Assembly (NCBI GenBank): GCA_963169245.1
Contig: CAUJEC010000095.1
Coordinates: 1 to 37,884 of the forward strand
Length of the DNA: 37,884 bases
From: Actinomycetota bacterium
GTDB lineage: Bacteria; Actinomycetota; Acidimicrobiia; Acidimicrobiales; Microtrichaceae
Reading direction: 5' to 3'
Position numbers and translations under genes: made by a program. Positions 14,751-24,200 of the stretch are shown piece after piece (position 1 is the first letter of the stretch; the number at the start of each line of letters is the position of its first letter). The notes under the pieces were generated by a model. That model worked only from the letters and a program-made list of their open reading frames with translations, had not been told where the DNA came from and ran no database searches.

Positions 14751-16072
14751 CAATCAGCGTTCTGAAGCGTCACCTGAACGACCTGGGAACCGAACTCGAA
14801 TCGGAGCCGGAGTTCCAGACCGAGATCGAAGGTGCCGTATTCGAGGGGGCGCCAACTGGGCAGTTCGAACCGGCGAGCATCACCGTGTTGAACCGGGCCG
14901 AGAAGTCCCTCGCCCGCTTCCCACTTGCCAGGTTGACCACCGTTGGCCCCCGGACCGCACGTTGGGCCTATGGAGCGCTACTCACCGAGGCCGGGAAGGT
15001 CCCCGGTGCGCCTCAGATACGGATGACCGGATCGCTTGCCGCACACGTCGCGATGGACGAGGCAGTCATGGCGTTGGTTCAGGGACCAAAGCGCACTCCC
15101 CACCGAGCTGACTACCTACGAGTAGGCGCAGAGTTGGAGGCTGCTCGGAACCTGTTCGAAGCGGAGGGCTGGCTCGAGAACCCCGCGTCGTACCATCGCT
15201 CCCCCGATCCCCTGCTGCCCGAACACGTCTCAGCCAAGAACGGTTGGGCGCTCGGAGAGAACTATCGGAGGATCTACTGGAACAGTGGTTTTGAGGCCCG
15301 CAGTATCGAACCGGGGGCCGACCGTTGGAACGCCTTCCGTCAGAATCGAACAGCCTCAGCTTGGGTCCTCGAACACGAGGATGACAGGCCCCGACCGTGG
15401 ATCGTCTGTGTCCACGGGTTCGGCACAGGCGCCCCGTTTGCCGACCTCATCACTTTCCGAGCCGCGCACATGCACCATCAGTTGGGCTGGAACGTCGCTG
15501 CAATCGTCCTTCCGGTCCATGGGAGCCGTCGACCATCTCGGATAGGCGGAGAGTTCTTCCTCGGCTTCGACATGATGAACAGCGTCCACGCCCTGACCCA
15601 GTCGGTCTGGGACATACGTCGGCTGCTGTCGTGGGTTCGGGCCCAGAACCCCGAGAAGCTCGTGCTCCACGGAGTATCACTCGGCGGTTACATCACCTCG
15701 CTGATGACCTGTTTCGATGGCGACTTCGATGCTGCAATCGCGGGCATTCCTGTGTGTGACATCCCGGCCCTGTTCTCCCATCAGGCACCCATCCATGTCC
15801 GCGAGCGGTCCGTTGAGCACAAGATCCTCAATGGGAACGCCGAGGCTGTCCACCGGGTCGTGTCGCCATTGGCCATGCCAACTCTGGTCCCTCAGGATCG
15901 ACGCTTCATCTTCGCCGGCCTCGGCGATCGGATGGCCATACCGACCCAGGCGCAGGCACTGTGGGAGCACTGGGAGAAGCCCACGATCCGCTGGTTCCCC
16001 GGCAACCACGTCGGATACCTGTGGTCATCAAAGGTTTCGGATTTCATGGATGCAACGCTGGAGAGTCTCTGA
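14747..16072 (+). CDS. Alpha/beta hydrolase coupled to WS/DGAT
   Basis: A 441-residue protein. The first 180 residues lack a recognised motif. The hydrolase core follows: PWIVCVHGFGTGAPF (oxyanion HG), VLPVHGSRRPS, nucleophile elbow LHGVSLGGYITSLM with Ser in GxSxGG, IFAGLGDRMAIPTQAQ with the likely acidic residue, and FPGNHVGYLW with the catalytic His. Starting in a GTGA overlap with the WS/DGAT gene, it is probably co-translated, suggesting an esterase, lipase or acyl-transfer role on the same neutral-lipid pool. No signal peptide is visible, so cytoplasmic. Substrate unknown. Confidence 0.83.
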   Translation: MTISVLKRHLNDLGTELESEPEFQTEIEGAVFEGAPTGQFEPASITVLNRAEKSLARFPLARLTTVGPRTARWAYGALLTEAGKVPGAPQIRMTGSLAAHVAMDEAVMALVQGPKRTPHRADYLRVGAELEAARNLFEAEGWLENPASYHRSPDPLLPEHVSAKNGWALGENYRRIYWNSGFEARSIEPGADRWNAFRQNRTASAWVLEHEDDRPRPWIVCVHGFGTGAPFADLITFRAAHMHHQLGWNVAAIVLPVHGSRRPSRIGGEFFLGFDMMNSVHALTQSVWDIRRLLSWVRAQNPEKLVLHGVSLGGYITSLMTCFDGDFDAAIAGIPVCDIPALFSHQAPIHVRERSVEHKILNGNAEAVHRVVSPLAMPTLVPQDRRFIFAGLGDRMAIPTQAQALWEHWEKPTIRWFPGNHVGYLWSSKVSDFMDATLESL

Positions 16073-16096
16073 TCTCTGGGGGAGCCGAACGCGAAT

Positions 16097-16130
16097 GGGC
16101 CTCCGATCAGAACAATCCGATCAGAGGCCC
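16097..16130. terminator. Bidirectional hairpin between hydrolase and ddh genes
   Basis: GGGCCTCCGATCAG and CCGATCAGAGGCCC form a 14-bp stem with two mismatches around a 6-nt loop (AACAAT). It lies 25 bp after the hydrolase stop and about 40 bp after the stop of the convergent ddh gene. No U-tract follows on either strand. TCCGATCAGA is also a direct repeat within the stem. Confidence 0.65.
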
Positions 16131-16146
16131 ACAACCGACTGCATGT

Positions 16147-16188
16147 CCGGTTGCGCCAATGCAGTTGCGCTAGAGCAGTTGCGCTCGC
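16147..16188 (-). repeat. 14-bp tandem repeat across the ddh stop codon
   Basis: Forward units CCGGTTGCGCCAAT, GCAGTTGCGCTAGA and GCAGTTGCGCTCGC are consecutive 14-mers sharing GTTGCGC. The middle unit contains the ddh stop (minus-strand TAG, 16170-16172); the rightmost encodes the last residues. Confidence 0.8.
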
Positions 16189-17159
16189 AACTCTTCAGCG
16201 GACTTCGGCGACAACAGTGCCGGCGGGATGTCGAAGATTGTTCGAGCGCCGGCCTCTCCCCGCTCGCTCAGACGGTGGACCGCCCGTGCGCAGGCAACCA
16301 TCACACATGCGGTGAAGGCAGGGTTGGAGTCGAGCTTGAGTGAGAACTCCAGCATCAGGTCGTCACCAGCAGCGCTGGTGCCGCTGCGCACCACAAACCC
16401 GCCGTGTGGGAGCCCAGCGTGGTTGGCAGCGAGCTCCTCAGCGGAGATGAAGTTCACGACGGTCTTGTACTCGTCGAAGTAGTGCGGCATGGTCACGATG
16501 TCGTGTTCGACCCGGGCGGCATCCGCGCCTTCTTCGAGGACTACGTAGCACTCACGAAGGTGCATGTCGGCCGCGGACTGTCCAAGAGCCTGCCCCGCGC
16601 GTGCGGCATCGATCGCCTCCTGGGAAGGCACCGTGTACTGGATGGCCCCGGCCACGCCTTCAACCTTTCGGAGTGCAGCAGAGTGGCCCTGACTCACGCC
16701 CTTGCCCCAGAAACTATGGGTTGAACCGCTTGGGATGACCGACTCACCTATGACGCGGCTGAGGGAGAACAGCCCCGGGTCCCAACCGGTTGATATCAGC
16801 GCAAGGTGGCCGTTGGCTCCGGAGGCGGCGTTGAGTGCGGCGAAATAGTTGGGAATCTCGGCGTGGGTGTCGAAACTGTCCACCGTGTTGAACAGCGCAG
16901 CCAATTCGGGACCCTGTTCGGGCAGGTCGCCCTTGGAACCGCCACAGAGCACCATCACATCTATCGATCCGCGGTGGTCAGCCACCGAATCGACTGAGTA
17001 GACCGGCACACCGGAGTGCACCAGGCTCAGTTGCCCCGGGTCTCGGCGTGTGAACACCGCGACCAGTTCCATATCAGGGTTCTGGTCGATTGCGTGCTCG
17101 ACGCCGCGTCCCAGGTTTCCGTATCCGACTATTCCGATTCTCGTGCTCATCGGGGTCAT
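16170..17159 (-). CDS. ddh: meso-Diaminopimelate D-dehydrogenase
   Basis: A 329-residue enzyme closely matching the Corynebacterium Ddh pattern: IGIVGYGNLGRGVE (NADPH fold), LCGGSKGDLPEQ, DTHAEIPNYF, LISTGWDPGLFS, SFWGKGVSQGHS, LRKVEGVAGAIQYTVPS, MPHYFDEYKTVVNFI, GLPHGGFVVRSG and LKLDSNPAFTA. It converts tetrahydrodipicolinate directly to meso-diaminopimelate with NADPH and ammonia, the one-step variant of the lysine and peptidoglycan precursor pathway. Two ATGs (17159 and 17150) are possible starts. The stop lies in a 14-bp tandem repeat. It appears monocistronic, convergent with the hydrolase operon. Confidence 0.92.
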   Translation of the reverse strand: MTPMSTRIGIVGYGNLGRGVEHAIDQNPDMELVAVFTRRDPGQLSLVHSGVPVYSVDSVADHRGSIDVMVLCGGSKGDLPEQGPELAALFNTVDSFDTHAEIPNYFAALNAASGANGHLALISTGWDPGLFSLSRVIGESVIPSGSTHSFWGKGVSQGHSAALRKVEGVAGAIQYTVPSQEAIDAARAGQALGQSAADMHLRECYVVLEEGADAARVEHDIVTMPHYFDEYKTVVNFISAEELAANHAGLPHGGFVVRSGTSAAGDDLMLEFSLKLDSNPAFTACVMVACARAVHRLSERGEAGARTIFDIPPALLSPKSAEELRAQLL

Positions 17160-17223
17160 TCTGTCGCACCAGGTCGGATCGTCTCGACTGATTAATTGCG
17201 ATCTACAGATTCCGGAGTCGACG

Positions 17224-18096
17224 TCACGGACGCTTCATCAGCGCCTGGAACTCCATCTCACCATGATCCTCGACCGACAAGACGATGGGGCTGCCCGGGA
17301 CCTCGACCCCGAAGTCGGAGAAGGTGATGGGCGTGGACCCGACGATGACGATCGTGTCATTGACCATCTTGGCCTCGACAGCGAGTGAGACCTTGTTGGT
17401 CTTTCCCTTGACGGTGAGTTCGGCCGGGACTGTCACAGACACCTTCGCCCCTGACGCCGCATCGGACGGCAACTTGATCGGTTCGGAGATCTTCAGCTTG
17501 GCCTCGGGGAACGTGTCGGTCTCGAGGGCCTTGCGCACTCGGGAGTCACGCATGTTGTTGTTGGTCCTGATGCTTGCCAGATCTACCGTGAACTCGACCT
17601 TGGTCACCTCGGAGCCAGTAATGCTGAGCGAGCCCGAAACTGATCCGGTTCTGCCGACAGCAGTGGTCGCACCCACATTCGCCAGTTCCTCATTGACTCG
17701 GAATCCAGCGAATGTTCCCGTGGCACTCTCCCAGTCGAAGTCACCTGTTTCGGTGTCCACAACCCATTCGCCCTCGATTCCGGTCTGGGTTCCGCCGGTG
17801 GCACCATCGGTGGCCCCGGTACCCGCACTGGAGCCGGCGTCGGTCGATTGCGTGCCGTCTACCTGAGCGCCCTTCGCGGCGTCCTCGAGTGACACTCGAT
17901 CCGGGGCGTCGTTCCGTAGTAGGAAGAACGCCGCGCCACCGACGACGAGGATTACCGCCGCGACGACAACGGCGACAATCACCTTCGATTTCGACGATCC
18001 AGAGCCATCGACTCCGGGCTTGTCCGCGGACAGAGAGGTGTCGGACTTGGAACCCGACTTGTTGGACGAACTCGACTGTTCGGTCATGGCTCGCAT
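17224..18096 (-). CDS. YceI-family lipid-binding protein with N-terminal membrane anchor
   Basis: A 290-residue protein. A Ser/Lys/Asp-rich cytoplasmic tail is followed by one hydrophobic segment (VIVAVVVAAVILVVGGAAFFLL, about residues 40-60), an Ala/Gly/Thr-rich linker, and a YceI lipocalin-like barrel from GEWVVDTETGDF onward (ATGTFAGFRVNEEL, VEFTVDLASIRTNNNMRDSRVRKALETDTFPEAKLKI, ITFSDFGVEVP). YceI proteins bind polyisoprenoid or amphiphilic lipids; this one should face the outside of the membrane. Starts at 18096 and 18087 (MTEQSS) are both possible. The 56 bp upstream hold a repeated GGGTTA but no clear promoter. Confidence 0.9.
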   Translation of the reverse strand: MRAMTEQSSSSNKSGSKSDTSLSADKPGVDGSGSSKSKVIVAVVVAAVILVVGGAAFFLLRNDAPDRVSLEDAAKGAQVDGTQSTDAGSSAGTGATDGATGGTQTGIEGEWVVDTETGDFDWESATGTFAGFRVNEELANVGATTAVGRTGSVSGSLSITGSEVTKVEFTVDLASIRTNNNMRDSRVRKALETDTFPEAKLKISEPIKLPSDAASGAKVSVTVPAELTVKGKTNKVSLAVEAKMVNDTIVIVGSTPITFSDFGVEVPGSPIVLSVEDHGEMEFQALMKRP

Positions 18097-18152
18097 AATT
18101 GTCGATCGACCGGACGCCGGTAACCCATAACCCTAAGAGCCTTCGCAGGTTC

Positions 18153-19196
18153 TCAGGCATCCTCCCAGTTGAAGAACCGAGCAGCTATGAGGCCGAGCAC
18201 GAGTGCAAACCCCACGAGCACCAGCAGATGACCAAGGGCACTCGTGACCTCCCCGTTGCGGACCAACACATCGAGGATGCCGGAGGACATGTGTTTCATC
18301 GGCAACACCCAGGTGATCCTCTGGAGCCAATCGGGAAGGACACCTGTGTCGAAGAAGGCTCCGGAGAGGAACGCCATGGGCAACACGATGATGTTCACGG
18401 CGCCACTTGCGGCCTCCACGGTCTTGACCAACGAACCCACCAGTGTCCCTATCGACATGAACGCAAGGGTGCCCGCCATCACGAGCGGAATGATCATCCA
18501 TGACTGAGCCGTGAGTTTGAGTCCGAATGGCGAGGTCATCGCGACACCGACGAAGAGCAGCGTCTGGAGGAGCGTGATGAGCAGACTCACCCCGACACGC
18601 GCCCCGACAACAGACATCGTGGAGACCGGAGCGAGCCGTATCCTCCGAAGCACCTGGGATTTCCTCCACTCCACCAGGTTCATGGCCGCTCCGAATGCTG
18701 CGGCCATCGCCACTCCCCAGGACAGTATTCCTGCTGTCAGGAACTGGATGGGCTTGTAGGAGTCGTTCTCGACCTGACTCGCCTCCATGCTGTAGGTGGG
18801 AGGCTTACCAGAGGCCTGCAGGTTGGCCTCTCCGACGACCGCCTCGATCAGTCCTCGTGTCGTTCCTGCTGCCACCTGATCCACCGCTGTGAACTTGAAA
18901 CGGACGACGTTTCCACTCTGTGTCACCGCTGCGGGAACATCCCCCTTGGCGACGGCTTTGACTGCCGCTTCGAAAGTGTCGTACCGCTTGATGTTGACGA
19001 CCTGGGTCGGGATCGAATCGATGATCGACCCCTTGCCCACTACCGCCAGGTCGGCCTTTCCCAGATTCGAGTTGCCGAGAAGAAGCCCAAAGAGAACCAG
19101 GAACATGAGCGGGAACAGGAAATAGAAGAACTGAGACGTTCGATCCCTGAGGAAGGTTCGCCACATCGCCACCGACAGCGAGCGCCAGCCATTCAT
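18153..19196 (-). CDS. ABC-2 type transporter permease
   Basis: A 347-residue membrane protein: one N-terminal helix (FFYFLFPLMFLVLFGLLLG), a large extracytoplasmic loop (about residues 45-170), then five helices ending in VLVGFALVLGLIAARFFNWE. This is the ABC-2 half-transporter layout of the drug and lipid exporter type. Its start overlaps the stop of the ATPase gene by 4 bp, so the two form one exporter. Substrate unknown. Confidence 0.88.
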   Translation of the reverse strand: MNGWRSLSVAMWRTFLRDRTSQFFYFLFPLMFLVLFGLLLGNSNLGKADLAVVGKGSIIDSIPTQVVNIKRYDTFEAAVKAVAKGDVPAAVTQSGNVVRFKFTAVDQVAAGTTRGLIEAVVGEANLQASGKPPTYSMEASQVENDSYKPIQFLTAGILSWGVAMAAAFGAAMNLVEWRKSQVLRRIRLAPVSTMSVVGARVGVSLLITLLQTLLFVGVAMTSPFGLKLTAQSWMIIPLVMAGTLAFMSIGTLVGSLVKTVEAASGAVNIIVLPMAFLSGAFFDTGVLPDWLQRITWVLPMKHMSSGILDVLVRNGEVTSALGHLLVLVGFALVLGLIAARFFNWEDA

Positions 19197-20170
19197 GGCT
19201 CGACCTCCGCAAGTGGCCGACCTGTCAGATCCAAGAAAGCGTCCTCGAGGGTTGCCGAGCGGATCTGTAGCCCATCGAGAAGGTTGGCGCGGGCGAGCGC
19301 CGAAAGCACGGCCGCTGGTTCGTGGGTGATCAGTATCAGCGCACCCACTTCCACCTCGACGTCGGTGACCCCTGCAATCCGTCGAGCCTCGGATTGGCCC
19401 AGAGCGCTCGGCGGAAGCATCACACGGGTCGGGGCATTGAGCCCGCGTACGAGACCCGGTGGCGTGTCAACGGCAAGGACCCGGCCGCGGTCCATGATCG
19501 CAACTCGATCACAGAGAACCTCGGCCTCCTCCATGTAGTGGGTGGTCAGGACAACTGTCCTGCCGTCGCCTTTGATGCGTTCCACGACGTCCCAGAGCTG
19601 TCGACGCGCAGATGGGTCCAGCCCCGCCGAAGGCTCATCGAGAAAGACCAGTTCGGGATCACCCACCAGCGCGCACGCTGTCGATAAGCGTTGTTGTTGT
19701 CCACCTGAGAGCCGATCTGCGCGAGTGTCACCAGCTCCCGCCAGTCCGACGAGTTCCAGCAGATCTGCAGCGCGTGTCGCCGGCATGTCGTAGATACCTG
19801 TGAAGACGAGCAACTGTTCCATCGCCGTCAGCTTGTCGATGAAAGCCGCTGACTGGAGTTGCACTCCGATGCGAGGCAGGAGCCGAGGGTTCCGCGGCCA
19901 GGGTGACTCGCCAAGCACCGTGATCGAGCCACCGTCGGGCTGTCGCAGACCCTCGATCATCTCGAGCGCTGTGGTCTTGCCCGCACCGTTGGGACCGAGG
20001 ATCCCGAAGCACTCTCCGACTTCCACACGGAGATCGATTCCGTCCACGGCGCGAACATCTCCGTAGCTCTTGTGCAGGCCCTCTACGAGAATCGCGGGGG
20101 CGTTGCTGTGGCCGGTCGCGTCAACCGGAGCCTCGTCTCCGCCGTTACCCTGGGCGCCTGGAGCCGTCAT
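19193..20170 (-). CDS. ABC-2 exporter ATP-binding protein (DrrA-like)
   Basis: A 325-residue ATPase with Walker A GPNGAGKTTAL, Q-loop GVQLQSAAFIDKLTAMEQL, signature LSGGQQQRLSTACALVG, Walker B LVFLDEPSAGLD and H-loop LTTHYMEEAEVL, followed by about 90 residues of the DrrA-type C-terminal domain. Start ATG 20170 (MTAPGAQG) is preferred over the track's TTG 20200. A roughly 20-residue acidic/Gly N-terminal tail precedes the fold. It pairs with the overlapping permease gene; likely drug, lipid or secondary-metabolite export. Confidence 0.9.
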   Translation of the reverse strand: MTAPGAQGNGGDEAPVDATGHSNAPAILVEGLHKSYGDVRAVDGIDLRVEVGECFGILGPNGAGKTTALEMIEGLRQPDGGSITVLGESPWPRNPRLLPRIGVQLQSAAFIDKLTAMEQLLVFTGIYDMPATRAADLLELVGLAGAGDTRADRLSGGQQQRLSTACALVGDPELVFLDEPSAGLDPSARRQLWDVVERIKGDGRTVVLTTHYMEEAEVLCDRVAIMDRGRVLAVDTPPGLVRGLNAPTRVMLPPSALGQSEARRIAGVTDVEVEVGALILITHEPAAVLSALARANLLDGLQIRSATLEDAFLDLTGRPLAEVEP

Positions 20171-20263
20171 GGAGCCATGTCTAGCACCGTGGGGTAACAA
20201 CGAATCGGCATCCGAGCGGGCGAAACCAAAAGGTCAGAAGGCTGGACCCGGCCATCATCGGTA

Positions 20264-21028
20264 TCAGTGGGATCCGCGCAGTTCCTCACGTCTGACCACT
20301 GCGATTCCCGCGACGATGAACACGCCACCTACGAGTTGTGTGCCTTCGGGCAACTGGCCGAGCAGTATCCAGGCGAACACGACGGCGAAGAGGACCTCGG
20401 TCAGTCCAACGAACGCCGACAGCTTCGCGCCGAGCCTTCCTGCTGCAACCACGCCGGACGAGTAGGCCAGAGCGCCAGTCACCAGACCCAGAGCGCCCAC
20501 CGCCACGAACCATGGAAATGAGCTACCGGCGAGTTCTACGTCATCTGTGGACACTGCCATCGGCAGGGCGCCGAGGAGACCTGCTACTCCCAGTGATAGG
20601 CCACCGATGACCATCCCCGCCCCGGTCATGGTGATAGGCGGGATGTCCCGGATTCCACTGCCGGCAACGACGTAGTAGGTGGCAAGGCCAACCGCGGCAC
20701 CAAGCCCCCAGAGGATTCCGATGACGTCGACCTTGGCTGCGCCGAAGAGATCCAGGACCAGGGCGAGTCCGACGATCGCCAGCCCGACACCGATCACCGT
20801 ATTTCGGCCGGGGCGATGTCCAGCGACGAGCCATTGCCACAGGACAACCAGGATCAGGCCCATGTACTCCAACATCAGGGCCACGCCAACCGAGAGGCTC
20901 TGCACAGCGTTGAAGAAGAACAACTGAGCGCCGGCGACTGCGAGAAGACCGAAGAGGATCACCGACACGGCGTTGGCCCGTATTGCCGGCCATTTCCCTC
21001 GGGCAGCGAGAAGCCCTGGCGGTGTCAC
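20264..21028 (-). CDS. EamA/DMT-family transporter (start codon unresolved, probably longer)
   Basis: The track gives 254 residues from GTG 21028 with eight hydrophobic helices, e.g. SVILFGLLAVAGAQLFFFNAV, SVGVALMLEYMGLILVVLWQ and LSAFVGLTEVLFAVVFAWILLGQ, the EamA duplicate pattern (normally ten helices, about 300 residues). The same frame stays open upstream to a TAA at 21263-21265 and reads VPLALLSAAAFALSGSFATSL and SPGAAVTVRILTAAAIV, which look exactly like the missing first two helices. No ATG, GTG or TTG occurs in that extension. An ATG at 21174 in another frame (MGQRRRASP) could connect if one base were gained or lost at the CCCCC run near 21154. The product presumably exports metabolites; a frameshift, sequencing error or rare start codon must be considered. 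Confidence 0.75.
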   Translation of the reverse strand: MTPPGLLAARGKWPAIRANAVSVILFGLLAVAGAQLFFFNAVQSLSVGVALMLEYMGLILVVLWQWLVAGHRPGRNTVIGVGLAIVGLALVLDLFGAAKVDVIGILWGLGAAVGLATYYVVAGSGIRDIPPITMTGAGMVIGGLSLGVAGLLGALPMAVSTDDVELAGSSFPWFVAVGALGLVTGALAYSSGVVAAGRLGAKLSAFVGLTEVLFAVVFAWILLGQLPEGTQLVGGVFIVAGIAVVRREELRGSH

Positions 21029-21254
21029 TATTGCGGCGGCTGTCAGAATGCGAACCGTAACGGCCGCTCCAGGTGACCAGCCGGTGCGGAACAGTGATGT
21101 CGCGAACGAGCCGGAGAGCGCGAAAGCCGCGGCAGAGAGAAGAGCCAGGGGGACGCCCGCCGCCGCTGACCCATTCTCACCGCCAGTCGTTGTTTCAGCT
21201 CTCGTGCCGATGTTTTTGGTTGGCTGATCCTGCGAGGTTGCTATCCCAGCGATT

Positions 21255-24200
21255 TCAGTTGGTTATCTCGATGCTCGCAAGAACGGCCGGCGGACGCTTC
21301 GGCGGGGTCACGCCCGAGTCAGAACCTTCGGTCGGATAACCCTCGAACACGGCGTTCTGATTTCCGATGATCGGAGCGTTCACGTTTGTGGTCAGGTTGA
21401 ACTGCGTCAGCGTGGCGTTCGCAATCGTTCCTACCGGCCCGATGGCCTTCATGGTGAAGGCGATCGTCGGCACGGTCATCGTTGCACCGCCCGGCACCTG
21501 GAATGTGCTCGGCAGACTGACCTGCACATAGGGGAACTTGGTCTGGTCATAGTTGCCCGTGAGCTTCGCAATACAGCCAGCAGTACCGGAGACGGCACAG
21601 TTCTTGATCTGAACCTGTCCTGATGTTCGGGCGTCGCCACCCATTGCGGTGGCACTCACGAACTGCATGCCCGTCGGAACCGGGAAGATGATCGAAAGGT
21701 CCTTCGCGTAGTTGATACCGGCGTCCCCAACGCTGGATGGGTTGGCCTTCGGAACAGCCGAACCGGCTGCTGCGGCATAGACCGTGAAGGTCTGCCCGCT
21801 GGCCACTGTGGCGGGTGCCGTGATAGCCGTGTGGAGCTTCTGATAGACGTTGCTCGTTGCGGAGAAGAACCCGGAGCCGACCTTGACAGGAGCGCCCATG
21901 TTCGAGGTCGATCCGGGTCCGTAGACGATCTCGCCCGCACGACATGCCGGGTTGGACGACGAGTACACGGTGGTTCCGCTGTCACAGATACCGAAGACCA
22001 GGTTGAACGAACCAGTCGCGGCAGGCGCGATGAGTGACGTGACGAGTCCGAACTGTGCATTCGCGGTGACCTTGGCCGACATGCCTCGGAACGCTGCGGG
22101 GGTGTCCTGGAGGATGGTCAACGACGACGGCTCGAGCGTCGCTGCCCCACCCATGATCGTATAGACGTCGAAGGTGTTGGGGGCGGCGTCAGTGACCATC
22201 GCACCGGTGGAGATGACACCCGTGCCGGCCTCACAGCCCTGGAATCTGGTTGCGTTCCCCTTGGCGCTCTTACAGAACACGGCCTGTGCCCCGTTAGATG
22301 AGACCACTGTGAGATTCGTGTAGTCGACGAACCCGGCAGTGGCCACGACATCGATTGCCGACTGCGGGAGGGTCTTTCCGTTGGACGCCGCTGTCACTGT
22401 CGTCGCCGTGGTGATCGTGGAGTAGCCGGCATATCCGGTTGCCACCGGGGTGGGCGGTTCGGGTTCGGTAACTGTCACGACCCCGTCGACATAGCTGAAG
22501 CTGTAGTTGGCGTCAGATGCTCCTGCGCAACTCGACACATAGGCACCGGGCGCGCTCGCAGAGGTTGCGGTGGTTGAACAGGTGGCCGGCGTTGCCGGTG
22601 TGGTCTCACCGAAGCGGAAGCCAGCGTATGCCGGGGTGATTGCAGGCACGGCCGCCCCCGATTCGAAGGTGGCATCCGACGCCGTGACGGTCACTGGCGC
22701 TTTGGAGACACTCACGGTGCCCGAGACGTAGGTGAAGGTGTAGTTGGAGTCCGAAGCACCGCTGCAGTTGCTCGCATAGGAACCGACTGGGCTGGTGCCG
22801 GTCGCTGCGGTGGAGCAGGTGGCAGGTGTTGACGGGCCCGAGTCACCATTGCGGAGCCCGTTGTAGCTGGCTGTGATAGCTGGGACAGTGCCGCCGTATG
22901 TCATCGTCGACGACGAGGCCTTCACCGACACCGCTGCTGGGACGATCGTTATTGCGCCATTCACATAGGTGAAGGTGTGGCCCGGATCAGCGGCACCTGA
23001 GCAGGTGGTCGGATAGGTACCGGCCGGCGAAGCAGACGTTGCTGTCGTGGTGCAGATCGCTGGGGTTGCGGGAACGCCGCCGGGCAACCCGACATATGAC
23101 GCGGTGACAGCGGGGATCGCGTCGCCGTAGTTCACCGTCGCGGATGAGGCCGTGACTGTCACTGGGGCATTGGCGGCGCTCACCGTCACCTGACCGGGCA
23201 CGTAGGTGATCCCATAGTTGGCATCCACCGCGCCCGCGCAGCTCGACGAATACGTTCCTGGGAGACTGGCCGATGTCGCGGTCGTCGAACAAGTCGGAGC
23301 GACCGCCGTTGTCGTGTCGCCGCTGACGAGACCCGAGAAGATCGGGGTGATCTGTGGCACGGCCGATCCGGCCACCATGGATGCCGACGACGCAGTGATC
23401 GACAACGGGGCGGTCGTCACGGACATGGTCCCGGCGACATAGGTGAAGTTGTAGCTGGGATCGACTGCTCCTGAACACGACGTCGGATAGGAACCGACAG
23501 CACTGTCGGAATCGCTCGCAGGAGTGCAGGTCGCGGGGACCGCTGGTGCGGTCTCGCCGCGCCTGAAGCCCGAGTACTGAGCTGTCACCGCTGGGGCCGA
23601 GTCGCCATATGTATGCGAGCCCGACGAGGCGGTGACCACGACGTCCGCCTTGTCGACCTGTAGCGAACCGCTTATGTAGCTGAAGCTGTAGTTGGCATCC
23701 GCGGCGCCCTCGCACTTGGTTGCGTAGCTGCCCGAGGGGCTCGACGATGTGGCCGTTGTGGAGCAGGTAGCGAGAGTGACGGGAGCGGTCGCGCCCAGTT
23801 TCAGACCCGCGTAGGTCGCAGTCACCTCAGGGATGGAGTCACCCACGACGATTGACGCCGACGATGCCGTCACGGTGACTGGAGCGGCTTTGATGGTGAT
23901 GACGCCGTCGTAGTAGGCAACAGCGTTGTTCGGGTCAGACGCACCGTCACATGTTGTGGGATAGGTACCCGGAGGGCTCGACTGAGTGGCAGTTGTCGTA
24001 CACGTTGCAAGCACTGCCGGTGTGGCTGAGTAGCTCGCTGTGACTTCGGGGATCGGGTCTCCATAAGTGACCGTTGCCGAGGATGCAGTCACCTTGATCA
24101 TTGGGTCCGGCACCTCTGGGTCAGGCGTGCATGCAGTGGCAACCAGCGAGACGGCCGCAACCGCGCTGAGTGCGAGTCGCGCGACCGCGGAATGACGCGA

